Assembly (NCBI RefSeq): GCF_900156065.1
Contig: NZ_FTNF01000004.1
Coordinates: forward strand, 406,356-470,355
Length of the DNA: 64,000 nucleotides
Direction: 5' to 3'
From: Micromonospora avicenniae
GTDB lineage: Bacteria > Actinomycetota > Actinomycetes > Mycobacteriales > Micromonosporaceae
Part shown: piece by piece, positions 1-8,048 of the stretch
Layout of the letters: each line of letters begins with the position of its first letter
Numbering within the stretch: the stretch's first letter is position 1
Translations under genes and position numbers: made by a program
The notes under the pieces: generated by a model
The model's database searches: none
Seen by the model: only the letters and a program-made list of their open reading frames with translations
Told to the model about the DNA's origin: nothing

Positions 1-5
1 GCACC

Positions 6-1001
6 ATGGGCAACTTCGCAATCATGCGCAGCCAACACCTGCCCGAGTTCAGCGACTGCCTGCGGGTCGTGTTCGACCGGGAACCCGACCTGACCCTGCC
101 GACGCGAATCTCCCTGCGGCTTTGCCTGGGCACGGCCTATCGCATGTTGAACCGGCACGCCGAGGCCGTGCCGGTGCTGCGCGCGGCCCACAAGGACAGC
201 CCCGTGCCGATGGTGGCGCACCGACTCGTCGCGCTGCACGGCTATTCACTGTGCTGCCGTACGCTCGGCCGGTTACGCGAGGCGGACGCCGCGCTGCTGC
301 TGATGGTTCAGTTGTGCGCCGCGCACTGGCCGGTCGGACCGGTGGGCGGACATGTGCTACTGACTCTCGGGGAGCAACACGGGCAGTACCAACTCACGTC
401 TCCGTTTGCCCGTGCCGCTTTCACCGCGGCTCTACAGTTCTTCCAGGATGGCGGCGACCTGTGGGGCAGCGCGCTCGCGCAGGAGGGCCTCGGGCTGTTG
501 CATCGGCACGCCGAGCAGTGGCCGCAGGCCCTGGACCATCTGGAGCAGGCGGTGACCGCCGCTCGGCGGCTCGGTGACCGGCTGAGCGTGACCACCGGCG
601 AGCAGGCGCTGGCCGCCACTCACCTCGCCGCCGGGGACATCGACCCGGCGCGCCGGATGCTGACCCGCACGGCGTCGGCGTTCCGCGAGATGCGCTACGA
701 ATGGGGCGAGGCGATCTCCCGCCGGCTGCTCGGCAAGGCGTACCTCGAGGAGGGCGACGCGGGTCGGGCCGTGGTCGAGTTGGAGGGCTCGGCAGCGATG
801 CTGCGCGAGATCGGACAGCCGTTCCCGCTGGCGAACTCGCTGAGCCTGCTGGCACGGGCCCAGTCCGCTCTGGAAAGGCACGACCGGGCCGTCGCCGCCG
901 GCGAGGAAGCGCTGCGGATCTTCGAGCACTTCGACGCCGCGTACGCCGAGGACCTGCGCGAGCAACTGGCGCGCTGGCGCAGCGCAGCGCACGCGCAGTA
1001 G
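6..1001 (+). CDS. Tetratricopeptide-repeat protein, probably the C-terminal part of a larger regulator
   Basis: The reading frame is open at the window edge, so the ATG at 6 may be internal. The 331 visible residues are almost entirely alpha-helical TPR-like units, for example around residues 40-110 and 150-300 (ALAQEGLGLLHRHAEQWPQA, LGKAYLEEGDAGRAVVELEG). Such tails are typical of AfsR/SARP or LuxR-type large actinobacterial regulators, where TPRs sit C-terminal to DNA-binding and ATPase domains; those domains are not visible here. It lies 67 bases upstream of the Cys-rich peptide gene on the same strand, so it is a plausible regulator of that locus, by inference only. A stand-alone TPR protein is the alternative. 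Confidence 0.7.
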   Translation: MGNFAIMRSQHLPEFSDCLRVVFDREPDLTLPTRISLRLCLGTAYRMLNRHAEAVPVLRAAHKDSPVPMVAHRLVALHGYSLCCRTLGRLREADAALLLMVQLCAAHWPVGPVGGHVLLTLGEQHGQYQLTSPFARAAFTAALQFFQDGGDLWGSALAQEGLGLLHRHAEQWPQALDHLEQAVTAARRLGDRLSVTTGEQALAATHLAAGDIDPARRMLTRTASAFREMRYEWGEAISRRLLGKAYLEEGDAGRAVVELEGSAAMLREIGQPFPLANSLSLLARAQSALERHDRAVAAGEEALRIFEHFDAAYAEDLREQLARWRSAAHAQ

Positions 1002-1068
1002 AAGCGCAGGGCGAGCGCAGCGGCGACCAGCACAGTGATGGGCAACCACCCACAAAGGAGGTTTGCCC

Positions 1069-1308
1069 ATGACCAGGATCATCAGCCGCGTCGGCGACGC
1101 CGTACTCGGCAGGGTGCTCGGCCGTGAGGAGGCCGGCGCCTGCGTGCCGGAGAACGGCCAGGCCTGTTCGTGCGTCGCATCCAACGGCTACTGCTCGGGC
1201 GGCGTCTACTTCCGCTACTACCGGCAGGGCTACTACAACTGCTACGGCTCGTGCGTGACCACGACGTCGCGGCCGGTGTGCTACGTCCGGAAGGCCGGCG
1301 TCTGCTGA
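1069..1308 (+). CDS. Cysteine-rich small peptide precursor (79 aa, eight Cys)
   Basis: The start is the ATG at 1069, seven bases after a strong AAAGGAGG site (1054-1061); an in-frame TTG at 1063 is less likely. The first 23 residues are a Cys-free, amphipathic leader rich in I/V/L/R with no classical hydrophobic signal core. It ends in an Ala-Gly-Ala triplet, a type I signal-peptidase-like motif. All eight cysteines follow (CVPENGQACSCVASNGYC, then four more to the C-terminal Cys), an even number that would allow four disulfides, together with a Tyr-rich centre. The neighbours encode a CPPC thioredoxin, ABC exporter, S26 peptidase and MauE-like protein, which fit oxidation, export and trimming. 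I do not recognise the family; a bacteriocin or signalling peptide are both possible. Confidence 0.75.
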   Translation: MTRIISRVGDAVLGRVLGREEAGACVPENGQACSCVASNGYCSGGVYFRYYRQGYYNCYGSCVTTTSRPVCYVRKAGVC

Positions 1309-1325
1309 TCATGCGTCCCGTCGGG

Positions 1326-1347
1326 GGCCGCGCCGACCGGCGCGGCC
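1326..1347 (+). terminator. Intra-operon hairpin after the precursor gene
   Basis: A perfect 9-bp GC stem (GGCCGCGCC / GGCGCGGCC) with a GACC loop lies between the precursor stop (1308) and the thioredoxin start (1379). Outer GGG and CCC pairs extend it. There is no T tract. It could act as a partial terminator or 3' stabiliser, giving more precursor than maturation proteins. Confidence 0.5.
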
Positions 1348-1378
1348 TCCCAATCCCCTGACTCGCCGAGGAGTTCCC

Positions 1379-1861
1379 ATGCCGGGTTTCGCCTACGTCG
1401 CCCTCGCTGTCGTCGGCGCGGTGGCCGTGCTCAACCTCGTCCTGACCCTGGCCCTCGCGCGTCGGCTGCGCGAGATGCGCACCGGCCACTCCCACGACGG
1501 AGAGCCTGTTCCCGAGGTGCTGCCCGCCCCGGGCCTGGACGTCAGCGGTTTTCCGTACGCCGACCTGGCCGCCGGCCGGCGCACGGTGGTCATGCTGACG
1601 CCGACCTGCCCACCGTGCCAGACCCTCCTGGATGCCCTCACCGCCGACGCCGAGCGCTACCGCCACGACGCCCTCGTCGTCATGATCGGCACGCCCCAGG
1701 AGACGGCCCCGATGCTCCCGCGGCTGACCGGCTTCGACACCATGACGCTCGCCGAACAACTCGCCGAGAAGGAGTTGCGGGTCAAGGGATTCCCCGCCGT
1801 GCTGTTGATCGTCGACGGTGTCGTCGTCGACGCCAGCCACCAGCTGCCGGTCCTGGCCTGA
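1379..1861 (+). CDS. Membrane-anchored thioredoxin-like protein (TlpA/MauD type)
   Basis: This 160-residue protein starts at an ATG with GAGGAG about five bases upstream. Residues 4-26 form one hydrophobic N-terminal anchor. A thioredoxin-like domain follows, with the redox motif Cys77-Pro-Pro-Cys80 after a TVVMLTP strand, and a second strand region near residues 135-150 (VKGFPAVLLIVDG) containing the conserved cis-Pro position. TlpA/MauD proteins make or shuffle disulfides outside the membrane; MauD works with MauE in methylamine dehydrogenase maturation. Here a MauE-like gene lies three genes downstream and a Cys-rich peptide gene just upstream, so the likely substrate is that peptide, by inference. 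Confidence 0.85.
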   Translation: MPGFAYVALAVVGAVAVLNLVLTLALARRLREMRTGHSHDGEPVPEVLPAPGLDVSGFPYADLAAGRRTVVMLTPTCPPCQTLLDALTADAERYRHDALVVMIGTPQETAPMLPRLTGFDTMTLAEQLAEKELRVKGFPAVLLIVDGVVVDASHQLPVLA

Positions 1862-1862
1862 C

Positions 1863-3641
1863 GTGGCCACGCTGCGAGCCGCATTCCGCCTGGGCTGCGC
1901 CAACCCGAAGGCGCTCACCGCCATGGTCGTCCTCGTCCTCGTCGGCGCGGCACCGCCGATCGGCATCGCCTGGTTCACCAAGCTGTTGTTCGACGAGGTC
2001 AGCGAGGGCCGCTCGGCCAGCGCGTCGACGGCCACGTGGTATGCGGTGGCCATCGCCGCCCTGGTGGCCCTGGCGGCGATCGCCAACCGCCTGTCCGGCT
2101 ACTTCACCACCGCGCTGCAGCACGCCATCACGATCGCCGCCGACGTGCGGCTGTACCGGAAACTGAACGGGTTTCTCGGCCTGGGCCCCTTCGAGCAGCC
2201 CGCACTACGCGACCGGCTGGCACTGGCCCAGCAGGCCGCCGACCAAGCGCCGTACGCGGTCGTCATGTTCACGGTCAACGTGGCTCAGAACGTGCTCACC
2301 ATCGGCGGCTTCGCCCTGATTCTCGCGTCCCTCTGGCCCCCGGCCGGCCTGCTCCTTCTCGCCGTGGCGGTGCCCGAGTTCCTCATCCAGCTGCGGCTGT
2401 CCCGGCGCACGGCCCGCGCCGTGGAGGACAGCGCCGGCCTGTTCCGGGCGCGCTTGCTGTTCCAGACCGTGCTGACGGACCTGCGTGCCGCCCGCGAGGT
2501 GCGCCTGTACCACCTCGGCCGGTTCTTCCACGACCGGCTCACCGGCGCCCTGCGGGCAGCCAACCGGCTCGAACTGGCCGCCGCGCGGCACGTCACAACG
2601 GTTCAGGCCGGCTGGGCACTGGTCGGTGCCGGCGTGACACTCACGGCCACGGTGATCGCGGTGAACGCCACGGTCCGTGGTCGGTTCACCATCGGCGACC
2701 TCACCCTCCTGCTGGCCGCGTTCGCCGCGGCGCAGAGCGGCCTGGCGGGCATCGCCGGTCAGCTCGGCGAGGTCGGTGCGGCCATCCGGCTGTTCCGGCA
2801 CTACGTGGCCGTTCTCGACAGTCCCGTCGACCTGGCCGACGGGTCGCGGCCGGCGCCGCCGCTGCGCACCGCGATCAGGTTCGAGAACGTGTGGTTCCGC
2901 CACGACGAGGACGGGCCCTGGATCCTGCGGGGCGTCGATCTCACCATCGCCGCCGGCGAGGCCGTCGGGCTCGTCGGCCTCAACGGCGCCGGCAAGAGCA
3001 CCCTCGTCAAGCTGCTCTGCCGCTTCTACGACCCCGTCCGGGGCCGGATCACCTGGGACGGGGTGGACCTGCGCGAGCTACGGGTGGAGTCGTTACGCCA
3101 GCGCATGGGCGCGGTGTTCCAGGACTTCATGTGCTACGACCTCACCGCGGCGGAGAACATCGGCGTCGGCCGGCTGCCACACACACCGGAGCAGGTCGAG
3201 GACGCCGCCGTCCGCGCCGAGATCCACGACCGCCTCCGTGCTCTCCCCCACGGGTACACCACGTTGCTCAGCCGTACCTTCGCCGACCAGGACGGCGAGG
3301 TCGGGGTGACGCTCTCCGGCGGGCAGTGGCAGCGGGTCGCGCTCGCCCGGTCCCTGATGCGCGTCGACGCCGACCTGCTCATCCTCGACGAGCCCAGCTC
3401 CGGGCTCGACGCCGACGCCGAAACCAGGGTGCACGCGTCGCTGGCCCGGATCCGCAACGGCCGTGCCGGACTGCTGATCTCCCACCGGCTCAGCACCCTG
3501 CGCGGCGCGCAACGCATCGTCGTGCTGGACGCCGGACGCGTCATCGAATCGGGCACGCATGACGAGCTGATGGCGGCCGACGGCGAGTACGCGCGTCTGT
3601 TCCGCCTCCAGGCCGGCGGCTACCAGCTGGCGGCCTCATGA
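1863..3641 (+). CDS. ABC exporter, fused membrane and ATPase domains
   Basis: I chose the GTG at 1863, one base after the thioredoxin stop, giving 592 residues, the usual length of a half-transporter. The first ~310 residues hold about six membrane segments. The ATPase domain has Walker A GLNGAGKST near residue 372, signature LSGGQWQRVALARSL near 483 and Walker B LLILDEPSSGLD near 505, then the switch His in LLISHRLST. There is no N-terminal C39 peptidase domain, so leader removal must come from elsewhere, plausibly the S26 peptidase encoded next. The tight operon context points to export of the Cys-rich peptide. Self-protection or lipid transport are other possibilities for this broad family. 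Confidence 0.9.
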   Translation: MATLRAAFRLGCANPKALTAMVVLVLVGAAPPIGIAWFTKLLFDEVSEGRSASASTATWYAVAIAALVALAAIANRLSGYFTTALQHAITIAADVRLYRKLNGFLGLGPFEQPALRDRLALAQQAADQAPYAVVMFTVNVAQNVLTIGGFALILASLWPPAGLLLLAVAVPEFLIQLRLSRRTARAVEDSAGLFRARLLFQTVLTDLRAAREVRLYHLGRFFHDRLTGALRAANRLELAAARHVTTVQAGWALVGAGVTLTATVIAVNATVRGRFTIGDLTLLLAAFAAAQSGLAGIAGQLGEVGAAIRLFRHYVAVLDSPVDLADGSRPAPPLRTAIRFENVWFRHDEDGPWILRGVDLTIAAGEAVGLVGLNGAGKSTLVKLLCRFYDPVRGRITWDGVDLRELRVESLRQRMGAVFQDFMCYDLTAAENIGVGRLPHTPEQVEDAAVRAEIHDRLRALPHGYTTLLSRTFADQDGEVGVTLSGGQWQRVALARSLMRVDADLLILDEPSSGLDADAETRVHASLARIRNGRAGLLISHRLSTLRGAQRIVVLDAGRVIESGTHDELMAADGEYARLFRLQAGGYQLAAS

Positions 3642-3949
3642 TCGGCTGGCTCCGCCGCCGCTGGCGCCTGGTGGTCGTACGCGGGCACAGCATGGTGCCG
3701 ACGCTGCACGACGGCGACCGGATCATCGTCCGCGTCGGGCGGGTGCCGGCCGCCGGCGACCTCGTCGTCTTCCGCGCCCGCGACCTCGTGCCGAACACGG
3801 ACGTGACGTGGATGGTGAAACGCGTGGAGCGGACCGAACCCGACGGCGCCGTGAGGGTACGTGGGGACAACGTTCACAGCCAGGACTCGCGGCACTTCGG
3901 TGCGGTGCCCCACGAGGCGATCCTCGGCGTGTCCAGAGGGAGAAGATGA
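3638..3949 (+). CDS. Small S26 family signal peptidase
   Basis: The 103-residue protein begins at an ATG overlapping the exporter stop by four bases (ATGA), indicating translational coupling. It carries the S26 boxes in order: the serine box RGHSMVPTLHDGD (Ser18), the lysine box MVKRVER (Lys61) and the conserved GDN...DSR box near residues 80-89. It is much shorter than housekeeping LepB and has only a weak N-terminal hydrophobic patch (LVVV). S26 enzymes cut after A-X-A motifs using a Ser/Lys dyad. The precursor gene in this operon has Ala-Gly-Ala just before its Cys-rich region, so this is the likely dedicated leader peptidase, by inference. Confidence 0.85.
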   Translation: MIGWLRRRWRLVVVRGHSMVPTLHDGDRIIVRVGRVPAAGDLVVFRARDLVPNTDVTWMVKRVERTEPDGAVRVRGDNVHSQDSRHFGAVPHEAILGVSRGRR

Positions 3950-3952
3950 CAG

Positions 3953-4453
3953 ATGTACGTCGAGATCGGGTGCCGGGTGCTGCTCGGCGTGGTCCTGCTG
4001 TCCGCGGCGGTCGGCAAGGTCTCCGGCCGAGCCGCGTACCGCGAGTTCACGCGGTCGGTGCGCGACCTGGGTCTCCGTCCGGCCGGCCCGGTCGCCGTCG
4101 CCGTGGTGACCGCCGAGTTCACCGTGGTCGTCCTGTTGGCGCTGCTTCCCCTGGCCGGTCTCCTCGGGTCGGTCGCGCTGCTGCTCGCCTTCACCGTCGC
4201 CATCGTGAGGAATCTGCGGCGAGGCGGCGGAATCTGCCGCTGCTTCGGGCGTACCGCGGCCCCGCTGGGCCGGCATCATGTGTGGCGCAACGCCTTCCTC
4301 ATCGGTTGCGCGCTCGCCGGCGCTCTCGCCCCGGCGGGAGCGGTACATCCCGGCGGCGCGGTACTGGCCGTCGCCACAGCCCTGGTCGCCGCCGCGTTGG
4401 TCGTCATGCTGGACGAGGTGCGCTACCTGTTCGGACCGTCCCGCCGGGCCTGA
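3953..4453 (+). CDS. MauE/DoxX-like membrane redox protein
   Basis: This 166-residue protein starts three bases after the peptidase stop and has about four membrane segments (residues 5-20, 45-63, 65-88 and 108-155 in two parts). Between the second pair lies GGGICRCFG, with Cys95 and Cys97 in the Cys-X-Cys-Phe-Gly pattern typical of MauE-like proteins. MauE supports disulfide formation in the small subunit of methylamine dehydrogenase; no methylamine dehydrogenase genes are present here. Most likely it passes electrons between the membrane and the CPPC thioredoxin of the same operon. It is the last gene of the peptide locus; about 250 bases without a gene follow. Confidence 0.85.
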   Translation: MYVEIGCRVLLGVVLLSAAVGKVSGRAAYREFTRSVRDLGLRPAGPVAVAVVTAEFTVVVLLALLPLAGLLGSVALLLAFTVAIVRNLRRGGGICRCFGRTAAPLGRHHVWRNAFLIGCALAGALAPAGAVHPGGAVLAVATALVAAALVVMLDEVRYLFGPSRRA

Positions 4454-4699
4454 CCTGCCGACCTGCCTGGACACGATCGCGCAGGGGCGCCTGGTGCGGG
4501 CCGTCCCTGCCCACGGCCAGACCGGAGGGCGCCTGGCACCCGCCGGGCTTGGCCGCGGCCGCGTCACCGGCTGCTGTGCGGCGGGAGGTCGACGGGCTGA
4601 ATCCGGCGGCAGGATTGTTGCCGTAGCCACACCGTGGCACCTGGCCGGTTCCCGCTCTGTTTAGATCGCTGTGACGAACGAGGAAGGGAGCCGTACACC

Positions 4700-5179
4700 G
4701 TGACGCCAGAGCTTCAGGAGCAGGAGGAACGCCTCCAGTTCGACCGTTTCGACCACGACGACGCGTGGGCCCTGGGGACGCGCCTGGTCGAGATGGCCAG
4801 GGAGCGGGGCCACGGCGTCACGGTCGACATCCGCCTCGGCGACCACCAGCTCTTCCACTACGCGCTGCCCGGCACCTCCGCCGACAACGACGACTGGATC
4901 GAGCGCAAGATCCGCGTGGTGCGCCGGTTCGGCCACAGCTCATACCTCGTGGGCCAGAGCTACCGTGACCGTGGCACCACCTTCGAGGAGCAGGCCCACC
5001 TCGAGCCGGCCCGTTACGCCGCGCACGGCGGCTGTTTCCCGATCATCCTGCGGGGCACCGGCCCGGTCGGCACCGTCACCGTCTCCGGCCTACCGCAACT
5101 CGACGACCACCGCCTGGTCGTGGAAGCCCTCGAACTCTTCCTCGAGGCCAGGCGCGCCGAGAAGGCGACCGGGGCCTGA
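4700..5179 (+). CDS. UPF0303 (heme-degrading-domain-like) family protein
   Basis: The GTG at 4700, preceded by GAGGAAGGGAG, gives 159 residues, the usual size of UPF0303 proteins. The sequence matches the family pattern: an N-terminal helix, then VTVDIRLGDHQLFHYALPGTS, then DDWIERKIRVVRRFGHSS, and a C-terminal GCFPIILRGTGPVGTVTVSG that resembles the GlcG/HbpS fold. Family members are cytosolic and poorly characterised. It appears to be a single-gene unit, separated from the peptide locus by about 250 bases. Confidence 0.8.
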   Translation: MTPELQEQEERLQFDRFDHDDAWALGTRLVEMARERGHGVTVDIRLGDHQLFHYALPGTSADNDDWIERKIRVVRRFGHSSYLVGQSYRDRGTTFEEQAHLEPARYAAHGGCFPIILRGTGPVGTVTVSGLPQLDDHRLVVEALELFLEARRAEKATGA

Positions 5180-5213
5180 ACCTGTTGCCTCGACGGCTCA
5201 GCGATATGTGACC

Positions 5214-6239
5214 TCATTCCCACACGGGAATCCACCATTGCCAGCCTTCCGGCGCGGCCGGCCAGCTCGGGTCCGGTCGCCAGCCGGGGGGCGGAGCCCA
5301 GCCGGCCGGTGGTTGCGGCCAGTTCGCCGGCACGACGAACCTGATGCCTGACGGCGCGGGTGGGATGGGGCCGTGCGGCCGCACTGCTGACGTTGGGGAT
5401 ACCTGCGGTACAAAGTCCGGAGCGTGCGCTTGCATCTGTGCGGGCGCTGCGGGCGCGGCGGGGCCGAGCCAGGTGTCGGGAAGCTCGTGCGCCCTGGCGA
5501 CGTAGAGGACGACTTCGCTCTTGATGCGGTTTCCCTTGATGATGGCCCGGGCCGTGGTTGTCACATCGCCCTGCGCGAGGTGCCGGATCGCGGGTAGCAA
5601 CTCGCCGCTCATCTTCGGCGTGAGTTGGCCGACCCGGCTGCCGTCTACCCGGACCTCCACCACAGTTCGTGAGGTTCGTGCGGTCTGTTCGACCATCTCG
5701 TGGAGGCTGACATACGCCCAGCACTCCCCTTCGGGACGAAGCAGCGGCGCGAGTGCGTCAAGGTGCTTCTCCTCACCCGTCACCTGAATGGCCGCACCCG
5801 TCGGGAGCAACCGATGCTGCCCGCTCGGCGGCAGATTCACGGGTACGAGCATGTGCGGCTCCGCCAGGTCCAACCTGACCGAGCCGCGGAAACTGGCGCG
5901 TCGTTCTTCGTAGTCGGACCACTCCGTGCCCCACACCCGCGCTGATACCTGAGGCAGCCACCCCTGGGCAGTGAGGCTGGCCAGCACCGGGACGTAACGG
6001 GCCGCCTCATCCCGTGGAAGATGACCAAGCTGCTTATTTCCCACCCAGACGCCGACGGCGTTGCGGTCGTGCCGGTTCTGCGGATCCGGCACCAGCTGAG
6101 CCGTTACGACAATCTCACTGCCGGACGGTTTGAGGTCTTTCCCGAACAATTCTCGTATGTGGGTGGCGTAGTGGGACTCGCCAGCCACCTCGACGCTGGC
6201 CCAGCCGCGCTGTCCCCACAGGTCAAATGGGATCGACAT
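5214..6239 (-). CDS. HIRAN-domain protein
   Basis: The start is the ATG at 6239. Residues ~15-105 match a HIRAN domain (VAGESHYATHIRELF, then NRHDRNAVGVWVGNKQLGHLPRDEAARY), a fold known from helicase-associated proteins that bind DNA ends or stalled forks. The middle contains a second similar beta-rich unit (VEVRVDGSRVGQLTPKMSGEL, about 190-240). The C-terminal ~70 residues are rich in Pro and Trp (PANWPQPPAGWAPPPGW), a low-complexity tail common in actinobacterial proteins. No helicase or nuclease motif is present, so the function is unknown. It ends 35 bases from the convergent UPF0303 gene. Confidence 0.75.
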   Translation of the reverse strand: MSIPFDLWGQRGWASVEVAGESHYATHIRELFGKDLKPSGSEIVVTAQLVPDPQNRHDRNAVGVWVGNKQLGHLPRDEAARYVPVLASLTAQGWLPQVSARVWGTEWSDYEERRASFRGSVRLDLAEPHMLVPVNLPPSGQHRLLPTGAAIQVTGEEKHLDALAPLLRPEGECWAYVSLHEMVEQTARTSRTVVEVRVDGSRVGQLTPKMSGELLPAIRHLAQGDVTTTARAIIKGNRIKSEVVLYVARAHELPDTWLGPAAPAAPAQMQAHAPDFVPQVSPTSAVRPHGPIPPAPSGIRFVVPANWPQPPAGWAPPPGWRPDPSWPAAPEGWQWWIPVWE

Positions 6240-6383
6240 GCACAGAAACTAGCCGCGGCCGCTTGTGCTACGGCTACTCCGAAAGGACAGGATGCCCGGC
6301 CGTCCAGACAGCAGCAGAGCCCAGCGGTCCCGTCGTCGCCGGGCTCAGCGCAGATTCTGAGGCGCTCCAGAAGATGCGGGGCG

Positions 6384-6749
6384 CTATCCGCGCTCGTCCG
6401 AGGGCTGCTCTTTCGTCAAGTGGAGCAGCCACCCCTCGCCGGTGCGGATGAGCGCGTATCGCCGGGGGCCGGTACGGCCGTGCAAGGTGAACAGCATCCG
6501 GCGCTCGGTGCGGTCGTGTTCCTCCCACGTGCCGATGTCGGCGATCGACTTGTCGGCGTCCTCGTAGGTGAGGTGATTAAGGTGGTGGTCGGGCACGGCG
6601 ATCGCGAGCCGGTTGTCGCTGGGATCGTCCGGCAGCCCCCGCGGTACCGCCCAGGAGCGCAGCACACCATTCTCCTCGAGCCGCAGGTCGAAGTGCGGTC
6701 GTGGTTTGCGGTGGTGGTGCAGGACGAAGGCGGGCGGCACTCTTGCCAT
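6384..6749 (-). CDS. Stand-alone LigD-type 3'-phosphoesterase domain protein
   Basis: From the ATG at 6749 the protein has 121 residues, the length of one LigD phosphoesterase (PE) domain. The diagnostic N-terminal stretch FVLHHHRKPRPHFDLRLEENG includes the His and Asp residues that bind Mn in PE domains; it is followed by SWAVPRGLP and a C-terminal ALIRTGEGWLLHLTKE. PE domains remove 3'-phosphates or ribonucleotides at DNA ends during non-homologous end joining. No Ku, polymerase or fused ligase domain lies nearby, so this is a single-domain version that may act on its own or with a LigD encoded elsewhere. Confidence 0.85.
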   Translation of the reverse strand: MARVPPAFVLHHHRKPRPHFDLRLEENGVLRSWAVPRGLPDDPSDNRLAIAVPDHHLNHLTYEDADKSIADIGTWEEHDRTERRMLFTLHGRTGPRRYALIRTGEGWLLHLTKEQPSDERG

Positions 6750-6967
6750 TATCGACGCCCGCCCGCTCTGCCGCCCGTCGATGCGTACGGCGGATGCGTT
6801 ACTGCTCGACCGGCGAGCGGTCCCTCGGGGAGGGCACGCTGACGCGCCCATCCGTGCGACGGCCCGCCGTCCCGGGACTGCCCGGCGACCAGGATCAGTC
6901 GTCGCCAAACCCCGGCAGCGTCGTGCCCGCTCCGCGCGGGTGCGCGGGGTCAGTATGCTTCTCCGCC

Positions 6968-7549
6968 ATGCCCTCGGAGAATGTGACGGCCGACCCGGTG
7001 CAGCTGCGCTACACGCTCACGTCGGACGACCTGCTTGACGGCTTCGTCGCTCAGACCCGAAGGATCTCGCGTCCCTGGTATCTACGGTGGCTGAGCACTC
7101 TCCTGACGGCTGCCGTGATCGCCGTCGTCTTCGTCTCCTCCGCGCTGTCCGGGGACCTGGCGGCGGGTCCCCTCATCGGGATGGCCGTCTTCTTCGTCGT
7201 GGTGGTGCTCGCTGCCGCCGGGTTCAGTGTCCTACTACGCCGGGTCTCCAACGGTTCGTGGATCTACCGGTTGTCGGTGCGGCAGATCATGCGCGGCAAT
7301 CCGGGGCTGTCCCAGCCCATGCAGGCCACGCTCACCGAGGGCGGGATCCACGTCCGTAGCGCCACCGGAGAGTCCACGACACTTTGGGCGCAGTACCCGC
7401 TCCATGTCGAGACGGATCGATCGTTCGTCCTGCTCGCGTCGGAGCGGCGCGGAGGGTCGATGCTCGTACTGCCGAAGCGGGGGCTCGATGCTGCGGACCC
7501 GGCGCCACTGCGTTCGTTGCTCGCGATTCACTCCCGCCGCCTTTCCTGA
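6968..7549 (+). CDS. YcxB-like membrane protein
   Basis: The chosen ATG at 6968 gives 193 residues; more upstream starts would run over the divergent phosphoesterase gene. Residues 1-20 include LRYTLTSDDLLDGF, typical of YcxB-like proteins, followed by two membrane segments (about 39-57 and 62-80). The C-terminal cytosolic domain (GNPGLSQPMQATLTEGGIHV through PKRGL near 170) matches the YcxB C-terminal domain. Function is unknown for the family. It appears monocistronic. Confidence 0.7.
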   Translation: MPSENVTADPVQLRYTLTSDDLLDGFVAQTRRISRPWYLRWLSTLLTAAVIAVVFVSSALSGDLAAGPLIGMAVFFVVVVLAAAGFSVLLRRVSNGSWIYRLSVRQIMRGNPGLSQPMQATLTEGGIHVRSATGESTTLWAQYPLHVETDRSFVLLASERRGGSMLVLPKRGLDAADPAPLRSLLAIHSRRLS

Positions 7550-7599
7550 CCGCCGCCAGCCCCGGCCGTCATCCGGGCCTGCGGGGATCCGTGGCGGTG

Positions 7600-8028
7600 T
7601 CATTCGCAGAACACCTGCACCTTGGCACTGGGGTCGTCGAGGTCGACGGTGAGGTCGTCGAGATGTTCGATGAGGTCCTCGATGTGCTCCGGCTTGAGCT
7701 GGGTGAGGTCGATCGGCACCCCCGACTCGTGCAGCTTGACGTTCACCCGGGCGAGCGCCTGCGGAGGGACGAGGCTGGTGAGCCGGACCCCGGCGCGCAG
7801 CAGTTGCAGCGGCACCCGGACGTTGACCCGGCTCGGCCCGTCGCCGGTGTGCTCTTCCGAGTTCATCACCACGCGCAGGTACTTGGGTCGGGGTTTCGCG
7901 CGGGGCGCGGTTCCCGGCGGCGACGCGGGCTGTTCCCGTTCGAGGGCGTCGATTAGCCGCTCGGCCTCGTCCGCAGTGATCTTGCCCTCGGCCAGCATCT
8001 GCAGGACCTGGCGGCGCTGCTCATTCAT
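7600..8028 (-). CDS. SHOCT-like / adhesin-like small protein
   Basis: The ATG at 8028 follows a GGGAGAA site and gives 142 residues; an ATG at 8052 that overlaps the upstream stop (ATGA) is an alternative. Residues 1-30 (VLQMLAEGKITADEAERLIDAL) form the short SHOCT-like helical hairpin. The remainder contains KYLRVVMNSEE and a beta-rich region ending in LTVDLDDPSAKVQVFCE, as in actinobacterial proteins often encoded with DUF2089 regulators. It is the last gene of a three-gene minus-strand operon. The role is unknown; envelope-stress functions have been proposed for similar loci. Confidence 0.7.
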   Translation of the reverse strand: MNEQRRQVLQMLAEGKITADEAERLIDALEREQPASPPGTAPRAKPRPKYLRVVMNSEEHTGDGPSRVNVRVPLQLLRAGVRLTSLVPPQALARVNVKLHESGVPIDLTQLKPEHIEDLIEHLDDLTVDLDDPSAKVQVFCE

Positions 8029-8048
8029 CGTCGCTTCTCCCCTCCGAC

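Noticed and set aside
953..4453. Methylamine dehydrogenase cluster, because of MauD- and MauE-like genes
   Set aside because: No MauA, MauB or amicyanin genes are present; the small Cys-rich protein lacks tryptophans and does not resemble the MauA subunit.
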